Shown: piece after piece, positions 17,339 through 24,750 of the stretch
How positions within the stretch are numbered: position 1 is the stretch's first letter
How the letters are laid out: each line of letters opens with the position of its first letter
Source: CAZNSX01 sp964575845
GTDB taxonomy: Bacteria > UBA8248 > CAZNSX01
Direction: 5' to 3'
NCBI GenBank assembly: GCA_964575845.1
Contig: CAZNSX010000004.1
Location: forward strand, 360,986-424,985
Length of the DNA stretch: 64,000 nt
Notes under the pieces: generated by a model
Told to the model about the DNA's origin: nothing
Database searches by the model: none
What the model saw: only the letters and a program-made list of their open reading frames with translations
Program-made: the position numbers and the translations under genes

Positions 17339-17764
17339 TTAATCTAATGTTATGCTGCGAGCTATCCTTGAGAGAGGATGGCCTTTTGCCTTGAGTTCAA
17401 GGGTGTTAAACCACCCAAAGGGAGACCGACGGGAGTTGTAGCCCATCTTGAGCAATTCTCTATTCACCGAATCCAATAGCAGAACCGCTACTTCGGGGCT
17501 AGCGAGTTCTGCGAATAGGTGAGCAAAAGGGTGTAGGATAATATTTTGAACTTTTAACTGCCTGCTGAGCTTGTCAATTTCAAGGGCAGCTTTTTCCGAG
17601 ATTTTTTGTGGTCCTCGCTCATCTGTTCTTTCGACGCCTGCAAGAATAATCAAAGCTTCCCTTGCTTCTATTGTTCTTTCAGTTGGCTTCTCTATAAACT
17701 TGCTCCTTCCCTTCTGGGTTATTTCGGATTTGAAGTAATCGACATGCAGAATCAACATTCTCAT
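17339..17764 (-). CDS. Stand-alone archaeal-type threonyl-tRNA synthetase editing domain
   Basis: A 141-residue protein that matches, end to end, the N-terminal editing domain of archaeal threonyl-tRNA synthetases (tRNA-Thr_ED), which is related to D-aminoacyl-tRNA deacylases and removes Ser from tRNA-Thr. Diagnostic segments are MRMLILHVDYF, HPFAHLFAELASPEVAV, SPFGWFNTLELKAKGHPL and the ending RIARSITLD. No synthetase body is attached. Against the Pyrococcus domain from memory, the His of PFAH is kept, but the Lys after the YY pair is Asn and the Glu after HPLA is Arg, so activity may differ. It lies 30 bases after the selenoprotein dsrE-like gene and is probably co-transcribed; AGGGGA precedes its ATG. 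Confidence 0.85.
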   Translation of the reverse strand: MRMLILHVDYFKSEITQKGRSKFIEKPTERTIEAREALIILAGVERTDERGPQKISEKAALEIDKLSRQLKVQNIILHPFAHLFAELASPEVAVLLLDSVNRELLKMGYNSRRSPFGWFNTLELKAKGHPLSRIARSITLD

Positions 17765-17794
17765 ATAAAATCCCTCAGGGGAGCACGAGTGGAT

Positions 17795-18139
17795 TCAAAA
17801 AGAGAGCACATGTGCGCTCTCGGCTGACCAGGCGGCAAGGGTGTCCATCCCACAGCGCCTGACTCCTTCCACCATTCGGTCCAAAGACACCCCCCGGGCG
17901 TCGAGGCAGCTGCCTCAGGTGCAGACGTCGACACCTCTCTTGGCGAGTGCCTTCAGGAGGCGTTCAATGTTATAGAACCCGTTAGGGGTCAGTTGCCCCT
18001 TCTGGGCGCAGAGGACTGCATCAGCCAGGAGAAAGAGGCGGACCTTATGTTTGGCCGTTACTAGCGCCAGCGCATATCTCAGGGCATTATAGGGCCGCTC
18101 AGAGCCATAGGGGCCGTCGTTGATGATGACTGTAAACAT
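17795..18139 (-). CDS. DsrE-family selenoprotein with in-frame UGA (Sec75)
   Basis: Reading through the TGA at 17915-17917 as selenocysteine gives a 114-residue DsrE/DsrF-family protein. The N-terminal half (MFTVIINDGPYGSERPYNALR) is a typical DsrE start. The residues after the TGA continue the family without a break: U75-Gly-Ser-Cys78 then LDARGV and a tail ending SAHVLSF, matching the CGTCMDARG and WT..AD.VLVF pattern of DsrE relatives. Sec thus replaces the first Cys of the active CXXC. DsrE proteins carry sulfur or persulfide. The gene lies 33 bases after selD. If UGA were a stop, the product would lose its active site. Confidence 0.88.
17886..17902 (-). promoter_or_regulatory. Candidate SECIS hairpin for the DsrE-like selenoprotein
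   Basis: Fifteen bases from the UGA start, the mRNA can form a 7-bp stem (GACGCCC with GGGTGTC, one G-U pair) closed by a GGG loop. Position and size suit a bacterial SECIS element read by SelB. A second palindrome, GAGGCAGCTGCCTC, starts within the UGA codon. Confidence 0.6.
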
Positions 18140-18172
18140 TCATTTCATCCCCTCTTCCAGAAAAGACCATCC

Positions 18173-19225
18173 TTAAGAGAGTACCCTTATTTTCCCCGGT
18201 TCGCCGGAGACCATCCTCCCGACCTCGACGGCACAAGACACCTCTCTCTCTTCAAGGGCCTTGAGCAAGGCCTTCTTTCTCTCAGGAGAGATGGCTATCA
18301 GGAGCCCCCCAGAGGTCTGCGCATCGAAGAGAATGAGCTGGGCCTCGCGGCTTATCCCCGGAGGCCATGTCACCACCGCTTCCAGATATCTTCTATTGTT
18401 GAACGTTCCCCCTGGCACCGCCCCTGCCTCGGCTAGCTCCCGGACCTGCGGGAGGAGAGGGACGGCATCCAGGGCCACCTCGGCCGAGAGGCCACTGGCA
18501 ACCGCCATTTCATGAAGGTGACCCAGGAGGCCGAACCCCGTGACATCCGTGCAGGCGCTCGCCTCTGCCTCGCTCATCGCTTCGGCCGCCTCCTTGTTGA
18601 GGGACATCATGGAGCTTATGGCCTCCTCGATAGCCGGCCATTCGGCGAGGAGTCGGTCGATTCCCGTTGTGATGATTCCCGTGCCAAGAGGCTTTGTGAG
18701 GATGAGGAGGTCGCTGGGCCTGGCGCCGGAGTTGGTGATGAGCCTCTCGGGGTGGACTATGCCGGCGACAGCCATTCCGTACTTGGGTTCGGGGTCGTCT
18801 ATGGAATGGCCCCCTGCTATGAAGACCCCGGCTCCGGCGGCCTTATCCTGCCCTCCTTTAAGTATCTCTTCCAGAAGGCCCAGTGGGAGGCTCCTCACGG
18901 GGTATGCGACGATGTTCAGGGCAAGCAGGGGGGTTCCTCCCATGGCGTAGACATCCGAGAGGGCGTTTGCCGCAACGATGGCCCCGAACTCATAGGGGTC
19001 ATCCACTACGGGCGTTATGAAATCAAGGCTCTGGATGAGGGCAAGGTCATCCCTGAGGCGGTAGACCGCCGCATCATCCAGAGTGTTGGCCCCCATGAGA
19101 ACTCTTGGGTCGGTGGGCACCGACAAGTGGCGCAGGACCTGCGCCAGGTCCTCAGGACCTATCTTGCACGCTCACCCGGCACCGTGGGAGAAAGAGGTCA
19201 GCTTGATGTCCTCGAAGACGGCCAC
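18173..19225 (-). CDS. selD: Selenophosphate synthetase, itself a selenoprotein (Sec18)
   Basis: Selenide, water dikinase makes selenophosphate from selenide and ATP for Sec-tRNA and other selenium uses. The gene has an in-frame TGA at 19172-19174 in the catalytic motif SHGAG-U-ACKIGP, exactly where most homologues have Cys or Sec. I start at the GTG at 19225, eight bases after GGAGG, giving 350 residues. A start after the TGA would remove the catalytic Sec and Lys. The rest is canonical (MGANTLDDAAVYRL, ANALSDVYAMGG, TDVTGFGLLGH). Its stop is 33 bases from the DsrE-like selenoprotein gene, and the outer-membrane barrel gene ends 118 bases upstream. Confidence 0.95.
19135..19160 (-). promoter_or_regulatory. 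Candidate SECIS hairpins in selD
   Basis: Just after the selD UGA the mRNA offers two alternative perfect hairpins: AGGTCC-TGA-GGACCT (19146-19160) and GGACCTG-GCG-CAGGTCC (19135-19151). The motif AGGTCCTG begins 14 bases from the UGA start and resembles the apical AGGUCUG of the E. coli fdhF SECIS. The same motif occurs at a similar place in the DUF2892 selenoprotein gene. Confidence 0.6.
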
Positions 19226-19343
19226 GATCCAAACCTCCACTTGGATAGCCTAAAGATTCGATAGCCAGAAATGTCGCCGGTAAGCTTGGTATAAGATAAA
19301 CGCCCCTTCAGTCATCACTTTAATAATTCGGTTTTTACCCCTC

Positions 19344-20606
19344 TCAGAAAACATACCTGAGGGTGACGTAAATATTATCGTTTTTGTCCAACTGGCCGAA
19401 GAACGTGGTCTCCTTCCTCCCGCCGAAGATGTTCGCGCCAATTGCTACCCAGAGATTATCGGTGATGCTGTATGTGGCTTCGGGAATAACTAGGTAGTCC
19501 TCATCGCTTGGGCTATAGAAGGTGAAAAGGGAGAGTTTCAGGGTCTGATATTTGAGAAGCTGGGTGAGCCTGATGGTTATGACATGCCTGAGCTTGTCTC
19601 GCTTGGGGAAACCCGCGGGAAGGGTCTTTAAATAATCCCCGTACCTCTGCATATGTTCCAGGTAGTATTGCAGGCCTATCGTGAAGTCCTTCCGCCAGGG
19701 TCTCTGATATCCCAGCAAAAATTTCAATTGAGAGTTATCGACGGCGGCATCCCTTCCGCTGTGATCATCAAGGGAGTCCAGGTAGCCCGCCTCAGCGCTT
19801 ATTACGCCACCCAATGCGGTTCCCTGCAAGCTGGCTCCGTAGACGGCCAGGTCAGGAAAGGAAAGTGTTAATCTCGTCGGAGAGTCCATATCATCGGGGC
19901 GCACCGCCGGGGCTCTGAAAAATCCCTTGTATGCATATAGGGAGACATCGAAATTCGAGACATTACGCGATAACCGCAGGGCGAGCTCTGTATTTCCGAC
20001 CGTGCTTTCCGGCTCCTCGGTGCTCCTGGCGCTGACCGAGGAAAATGGGTCAAAGATGAAGAACCTCTTGCCCGAGGGGAGGACGTCGCGCTCGAAGAAG
20101 GGAGTGAGGACCAATTCAGCGGAAAGGAGGTCTGAATAAAAATTGACCTTAGCTGAATCTACACCGACCTTCAGATATTCGAGGGGCCTGCCTGAAAAGA
20201 AGGCGACATAATCTTTTGGGAAGATATCATTGATGAAAATTAGGTCTCCCACCCCCCAGGTGATTATCTGGCGTCCCGCCCTGATCTCGACTTTATCAGA
20301 ACTGTAGTCAATATATGCCTCTCTTAAGTCGAGGTCCGCATCGTCATCGACGGCATCATGGAAAAAATCCGATTTTACCAAGAAACCGGCATTCCCCGAG
20401 GAGGAGCTTCCGGTGAGCTTTAGCTGAAACCTTTCTTCCCCGAGAACAAAATCGCTCCTCTTCTGACCCGGGATTTCCTCTCCGGTTGTCCGGAGGGAAT
20501 AGTTTCCCTGCACGAATCCGTGCAAGGAGAGTTCCTCGCCCATCGTATTAAGTGCAGGAATGAGAATATTCAACACAACAGTCAGAAGGCATGTCAAGAA
20601 TCTCAC
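19344..20606 (-). CDS. Outer-membrane beta-barrel protein, DUF1302-like
   Basis: A 420-residue secreted protein with a signal peptide (to about residue 22) and alternating beta-strand pattern ending in an aromatic residue (YVTLRYVF), a typical outer-membrane assembly signal. The segment DLREAYIDYSSDKVEIRAGRQ followed by WGVGDLIFINDIF is characteristic of DUF1302/porin-like barrels. It is encoded with an MMPL exporter and a LolA-like protein, a known three-gene grouping suggesting lipid or hydrophobic-compound transfer to the outer membrane. The start is a GTG overlapping the previous stop. Confidence 0.8.
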   Translation of the reverse strand: MRFLTCLLTVVLNILIPALNTMGEELSLHGFVQGNYSLRTTGEEIPGQKRSDFVLGEERFQLKLTGSSSSGNAGFLVKSDFFHDAVDDDADLDLREAYIDYSSDKVEIRAGRQIITWGVGDLIFINDIFPKDYVAFFSGRPLEYLKVGVDSAKVNFYSDLLSAELVLTPFFERDVLPSGKRFFIFDPFSSVSARSTEEPESTVGNTELALRLSRNVSNFDVSLYAYKGFFRAPAVRPDDMDSPTRLTLSFPDLAVYGASLQGTALGGVISAEAGYLDSLDDHSGRDAAVDNSQLKFLLGYQRPWRKDFTIGLQYYLEHMQRYGDYLKTLPAGFPKRDKLRHVITIRLTQLLKYQTLKLSLFTFYSPSDEDYLVIPEATYSITDNLWVAIGANIFGGRKETTFFGQLDKNDNIYVTLRYVF

Positions 20607-21418
20607 CTTATGAACTTTCCCGGTGGTCGTCTCAGATATCGCTCGGAGAAAATATCTTCGGCCATCCCGACATTATATTGCACCTCTTTAAAAGTGACCT
20701 CAGTGCGGTGGTCCCTCTTGAGATTTTTCATCGTCCTTTTTGTCACAGTTTCAAAACCGCCGATATTTCTTATCTCGTCCGCCGTGAAAACCTTGTAAAG
20801 CTCACCCTGCTTGTCGTAATATTCTTCTTTGATAGGGAGGAAGCTTTTCTTATCAATCCAAGAGAGCTTCTTAGTGTACTCTGATTCTTCCGTTGGGATG
20901 CTCTCAATCACAAAGCACTCCCTTTCGTTCAGGACTTCTTCCTTGAGGACCTTATGGGTGTCGGCCTCAATATCTCTGCCCGAGACGTCTTCATAGGTAA
21001 AGTCTGAACCGACGAAACTCGAGCGCTTATCATTTGCCACAATCCTCCTGACGAGGTTGATGGCGGGGATGAAGAGCCACCTATCATCGTCTCTGGCGGG
21101 ATACTTCCAGACCATGAACGCGGTGCCACGCACGTCCGCGGGATGGTGAAAATATATATAATATTTTTGATCTCCTCCTCGTTTAATATTTTTTCGGAGC
21201 ATGGTCATTTCCCGAATTCTTTTTCCGCCCTCTGCGGCGATGAGTTCCATCAAGACCCTCGCGTTCATATCATCTCCCGCGTAGTAAAAGGAAAGTTGGG
21301 ATTTTTCAATAAGCTCCCTCCCGGATAATTTTTCATCGGCAAAAATCGTAGCAAAAGGGAAAAGACTGAGTGCCATGAAAAGCGATGCGGCGGCTAGAAG
21401 CTTTCTTGGATAATTCAT
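20603..21418 (-). CDS. LolA-like outer-membrane lipoprotein-sorting protein
   Basis: A 271-residue periplasmic protein with signal peptide (to about residue 27) and the LolA-like open-barrel fold (segments MTMLRKNIKRGGDQKYYIYF, VWKYPARDDDRWLFIP, SFVGSDFTYEDVSGRD). In exporter operons this family acts as a periplasmic shuttle for lipid-like cargo, not as classical LolA. The ATG overlaps the MMPL stop (ATGA) and its stop overlaps the barrel gene start, so the three are translationally coupled. Confidence 0.85.
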   Translation of the reverse strand: MNYPRKLLAAASLFMALSLFPFATIFADEKLSGRELIEKSQLSFYYAGDDMNARVLMELIAAEGGKRIREMTMLRKNIKRGGDQKYYIYFHHPADVRGTAFMVWKYPARDDDRWLFIPAINLVRRIVANDKRSSFVGSDFTYEDVSGRDIEADTHKVLKEEVLNERECFVIESIPTEESEYTKKLSWIDKKSFLPIKEEYYDKQGELYKVFTADEIRNIGGFETVTKRTMKNLKRDHRTEVTFKEVQYNVGMAEDIFSERYLRRPPGKFIR

Positions 21419-23718
21419 TTTGTGCCTCCTGGGAGAAGAGTGGCCCCGTACATCTTCATAAGAGCGGGCAGGAAGGTCAGAGTTGAAAATGTGCTGAATA
21501 TCATCAAGGAGGCGAAGAAGACACCCACTGTCACATAGGGGGTAAGCGTGGAGAAGGCTAATGGGAGGAAGCCCAATGTGATGACGATGCCGTTTCGGGA
21601 TATGGCCTTTCCCGGCTCGCCGAAGATATACCTGTTGGTCTCCTCCAGATTCCCCGTCTCCTGGTACTTTTTCCGGAACCTCTGGATAAAGTGAATGGCG
21701 AAGTCAATCGAAAGGCCGAGACTCAATGAAGAGCAGACGGCGATGGGCATGTCATAATCCTTTCCGATAAAGCCCACAATTCCGTATGAGAGGATGATGG
21801 CAAAGGTCAGGGGCAGCATAGAGATGAGCCCCAGACGGAGGGACCTGAAAAGGATGACCATAAGGATGAAAACGACGGCAAAGCTGCCGAGAACCGCCTT
21901 GAGCATGCCCCTGACCATCAGATCCTGCCAGACCTTGTTGATGTAAGTGAGACCGGACCAACGGAATGCCAAGCCGGGGGGAGGCGGATTCTTCGCCATG
22001 AAATCCCGCGAAGCGGATACAATGGACTCCATGTCTCTGTTTTCCCCCCTCTTCATCTGGACCCATATGTTCGCCTTGCGGTAGTTGTAGTCAACGAAGT
22101 TATCGAGCTCATCAGGGTCACCCGAAGAAAGGTAGAGGAAGAGATACTGGGCGATTTCTTCCTTTGTTCTGGGGATGACATGAAATTTATCGTCCTCGCC
22201 GTGGAGGACATAATTCACACGGTTAACGATATCCGCGACGGAAGTGGTCTTTCCGACCAAGTCCTTTTTTCCCAGGAACTGCTGAAGCCCGTCGATATAT
22301 CTCATAACATCGGGGCTTTTGATTTTGTCCTCGCCATCGCCATAGACTGTCAGGTACGACATGTAGGTGCCACCGAAAAGCCTGTTCATGACATCATCCG
22401 CGACTCTTATCCTATGCCCCTCCTTGAACCACTTTACCGGATTGTCATTTATCTTGATTTGGCTTACTCCCCACAGGCCCAGCGCCAATACTATGATTCC
22501 TGCCGAAACGACCACTCTATTCCTGTGAAAAGCAAATGTTCCGACCGGGCGCAGGATCCTCTCCAGGAAGGAGGCTCCGACCTTTCCTCGGGCAAGCTTC
22601 TCTTGCAACTTGCGTTCGCGGATGAGCATGATGCAGGCGGGAATAAAGGTGATGGTGAGGAGCCAGGCCGCCATTATGCCGAACGCCACGAAAATCCCGA
22701 ATACCCTTACGGGGGGGATGTTCGCCAGGGATAGGGAAGCGAAGCCGATGGCAGAGGTCAGCGAAGTGTAAAGCATGGGCGTGAAGAGGTCGTCGGTGAC
22801 AGCTTGGAGTGTTTTCCGTTTATCCCTGATATGCGGATATCTTTCGTAAAATTGGCTGAGAATATGCACAGAATCAAGCACCGCTATAGGCATCAAGAAG
22901 ACCGGTATCATAGAGCTCATGATGTGCACCGTGAAGCCGAGTCCTATCAAGAGTCCCATGCCCCAGAAAACGCTGAACATCGCCACGAACATAGGAGAGA
23001 TGACGAAGGAGAACTTCCTGAAGATCAGAAGCATCAGGATGAAGATAACCAGCATGGTTAATGGCGCGGTCATTCCCATTTGAATGAACATTTCGTGGCC
23101 GAAGGTGTCCTCAGCCACGGGAAGCCCAGCCAGATAATACTTCTGCGCTCCGGTCAGCTTATTTTTTAAGACCTCTTCTATTTCTTTTGATATCCTGTAA
23201 CTCATGCTCTTCTCGCGGATGGGGATATAAATACCGACAGCTTTACCGTCCTTTGATACGATCTTATCTACGAAGAGGGGGTTCCCGTATATGTCATCCT
23301 TGAGCTCTTTCACCTGACCCGAAGTGGCCGGAACTCTGTCCATTATGCGCTTTATATCGAGCGTTCCGCCTCTCGATTTGACATTGTCCGTCGTGGTAAA
23401 GCTTATTATGTCTTCGATTATCACACCCTTTATTCTTGTAATACTGTCGCTCACATCGGCCAGGATCTGTAGTGTCTCAGGATTAAAGATGCCCCTATCG
23501 TCCGTAATCCCCAATACGATCATGTCATTTATGCCGAAATCCTTCTTGACGGTGTTGTAGAAGACCCTGTCAGCCTGATGCTCCTCCAGCATATTCTCGG
23601 GGTCGGTATCGACCTTGACCTTGGTAAACTGCATGCCAAAGAGCATGGTGATAAGAAGAGCTAGGAGAATAACGAGTTTGGGATGGTCTATCGAAAAGTA
23701 TGTCAATTTTTTAAGCAT
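21415..23718 (-). CDS. MMPL/RND-superfamily exporter
   Basis: A 767-residue inner-membrane protein with the two-fold RND layout: an N-terminal helix, a periplasmic loop of about 170 residues, a bundle of six helices, a second periplasmic domain and a second helix bundle. Typical sterol-sensing/MMPL segments are visible (FLMPIAVLDSVHILSQFYER and ICSS-like LSLGLSIDFAIHFIQRFRKK). RND proteins of this type export hydrophobic or lipid molecules using proton motive force. Its start lies 49 bases after the DUF2892 selenoprotein stop. Confidence 0.9.
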   Translation of the reverse strand: MLKKLTYFSIDHPKLVILLALLITMLFGMQFTKVKVDTDPENMLEEHQADRVFYNTVKKDFGINDMIVLGITDDRGIFNPETLQILADVSDSITRIKGVIIEDIISFTTTDNVKSRGGTLDIKRIMDRVPATSGQVKELKDDIYGNPLFVDKIVSKDGKAVGIYIPIREKSMSYRISKEIEEVLKNKLTGAQKYYLAGLPVAEDTFGHEMFIQMGMTAPLTMLVIFILMLLIFRKFSFVISPMFVAMFSVFWGMGLLIGLGFTVHIMSSMIPVFLMPIAVLDSVHILSQFYERYPHIRDKRKTLQAVTDDLFTPMLYTSLTSAIGFASLSLANIPPVRVFGIFVAFGIMAAWLLTITFIPACIMLIRERKLQEKLARGKVGASFLERILRPVGTFAFHRNRVVVSAGIIVLALGLWGVSQIKINDNPVKWFKEGHRIRVADDVMNRLFGGTYMSYLTVYGDGEDKIKSPDVMRYIDGLQQFLGKKDLVGKTTSVADIVNRVNYVLHGEDDKFHVIPRTKEEIAQYLFLYLSSGDPDELDNFVDYNYRKANIWVQMKRGENRDMESIVSASRDFMAKNPPPPGLAFRWSGLTYINKVWQDLMVRGMLKAVLGSFAVVFILMVILFRSLRLGLISMLPLTFAIILSYGIVGFIGKDYDMPIAVCSSLSLGLSIDFAIHFIQRFRKKYQETGNLEETNRYIFGEPGKAISRNGIVITLGFLPLAFSTLTPYVTVGVFFASLMIFSTFSTLTFLPALMKMYGATLLPGGTK

Positions 23719-23767
23719 GGTTATCCTTCCTGTTCGAAAAAAGCTAAATAACGAATGATAGATATTA

Positions 23768-23965
23768 CTACGCCCGTCCTTCTTTCACGCCCCAGGACCT
23801 GAGGATGGTCATCATGGGTCACCAATTTGTGAAGCCCGATTGTAATAGGTTCAACCCCATGAACCCGCTGAATAAATACCAGTAGGGGTTATGGTAGTAA
23901 CCCAGCAGGACGCTCCCCAGCACAAAGATTCCGGCGATGAGCCTCAGCCATCTTTCCAAATACAT
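23768..23965 (-). CDS. DUF2892-family membrane selenoprotein with in-frame UGA (Sec49)
   Basis: A 65-residue protein, easily missed because the TGA at 23819-23821 splits it. The N-terminal 48 residues are a classic DUF2892 (YgaP transmembrane type) body: ERWLRLIAGIFVLGS, then FMGLNLLQSGFTNW. Family members continue with Cys-Pro; here it is U49-Pro-Met-Met followed by TILRSWGVKEGRA and a TAG stop. Sec therefore replaces the conserved Cys, which in rhodanese-linked relatives is thought to take part in sulfur transfer. The ATG at 23965 has AGGAG nine bases upstream; an ATG at 23974 is too close to it. It lies between a membrane protein gene and the MMPL exporter gene. Confidence 0.82.
23790..23804 (-). 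promoter_or_regulatory. Candidate SECIS hairpin for the DUF2892 selenoprotein
   Basis: Starting 17 bases from the UGA start, CCTCAG-GTC-CTGGGG forms a 6-bp stem with one G-U pair. It presents AGGTCCTG at offset 21, very close to the offset of AGGUCUG in the E. coli fdhF SECIS. selD has the same motif after its UGA. Confidence 0.65.
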
Positions 23966-24011
23966 TTTCCGCATCTCCTAATTAATGGTTTATCGATATA
24001 TTAATTCTTCC

Positions 24012-24599
24012 TTATATCCACCCGAACCTGATGGGAGACTTATAAACTCTCCATGAGAATATGGCCGCCAGGACCACTAAAGACACCGTCAATATGGGGC
24101 TGAAGCGGCTGAAGACCTGGAGCGCGAGGATGACGATGGTGATCACGATGAAGAGGCAAAAGGAGGCAAGCTTCTTCCTCTTGACCCTCAGGGTGCCTAT
24201 ACGTGCGGAGATCTCCTGCGGTATCGGGTCCTCCTCTACCTGATCGAGGAGATTTTCAATCTTCGGTTGTATGCTGAAATGGACAACCGAGAGAAGTGCC
24301 ATCAGAAGCAAAAGGAGGATGGTCTTGGCGGCCAGTACCCAGTTGAACAGGATGGATGGGAGCCCCAGGCCAATGAGATAGACGAGCAGCACACCGGTTA
24401 CCAGGACGGTGAGCTGGAAGACATAGCAGCGTAGCGACTGCCCCTTGATTACGTTCTCCATGTATCTGTCGACCTTATAAATCATAGAGCCACTGAACCT
24501 CGCTCTCTCGTTGACTACGATGAGAGAGTAAAGTGGGGCGGCCATGAAGACCATCCCCAGGATGTGGACGAATTTGACGATGTCCGCGAGATTTTCCAT
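24012..24599 (-). CDS. Polytopic membrane protein of unknown function
   Basis: A 195-residue protein with about five hydrophobic helices. The first (VKFVHILGMVFMAAPLYSLI) resembles helix one of DUF2269/CopD-like membrane proteins, where the His might bind haem, but I am not sure of the family. A GGAGGAGG precedes the ATG. It is the first gene of the minus-strand unit holding the selenoproteins and the MMPL exporter, facing the divergent lysR gene. Confidence 0.7.
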   Translation of the reverse strand: MENLADIVKFVHILGMVFMAAPLYSLIVVNERARFSGSMIYKVDRYMENVIKGQSLRCYVFQLTVLVTGVLLVYLIGLGLPSILFNWVLAAKTILLLLLMALLSVVHFSIQPKIENLLDQVEEDPIPQEISARIGTLRVKRKKLASFCLFIVITIVILALQVFSRFSPILTVSLVVLAAIFSWRVYKSPIRFGWI

Positions 24600-24694
24600 T
24601 TTCCTCCTCCTCCGTCACCCCTTGGCCAGATGGGTGGTCAGCTTAAATAGCCTGGGGTCAGCTTCCGTGGAGCAATTCTAGCAAGAGCTTGAGC

Positions 24695-24721
24695 ATTATA
24701 AAAATTCATAATATTTATCAA
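24695..24721 (-). promoter_or_regulatory. Divergent promoter with LysR-type inverted repeat
   Basis: An inverted repeat ATTAT-N8-ATAAT (24695-24712) lies between the divergent lysR gene and the membrane-protein gene. It overlaps a minus-strand -10 (TATAAT, 24695-24700) with a TTGATA -35 at 24716-24721 (short 15-base spacer). LysR proteins commonly bind such sites upstream of themselves, so this is the likely operator for both directions. Confidence 0.45.
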
Positions 24722-24750
24722 TTCCATAACCGATTTGATATAATAAGATT
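24715..24750 (+). promoter_or_regulatory. lysR promoter, apparently leaderless
   Basis: An extended -10, TGATATAAT (TATAAT at 24739-24744), lies only six bases before the lysR ATG at 24751, with TTATCA at 24715-24720 as -35. Transcription would start at or next to the ATG, so the mRNA would have almost no leader. No ribosome-binding site is seen. Confidence 0.5.

Noticed and set aside
17915..18139. Taking the DsrE-like gene as a 74-residue protein ending at the TGA
   Set aside because: It would end one codon before the active-site GSC, and the downstream in-frame sequence continues the family to its normal end.
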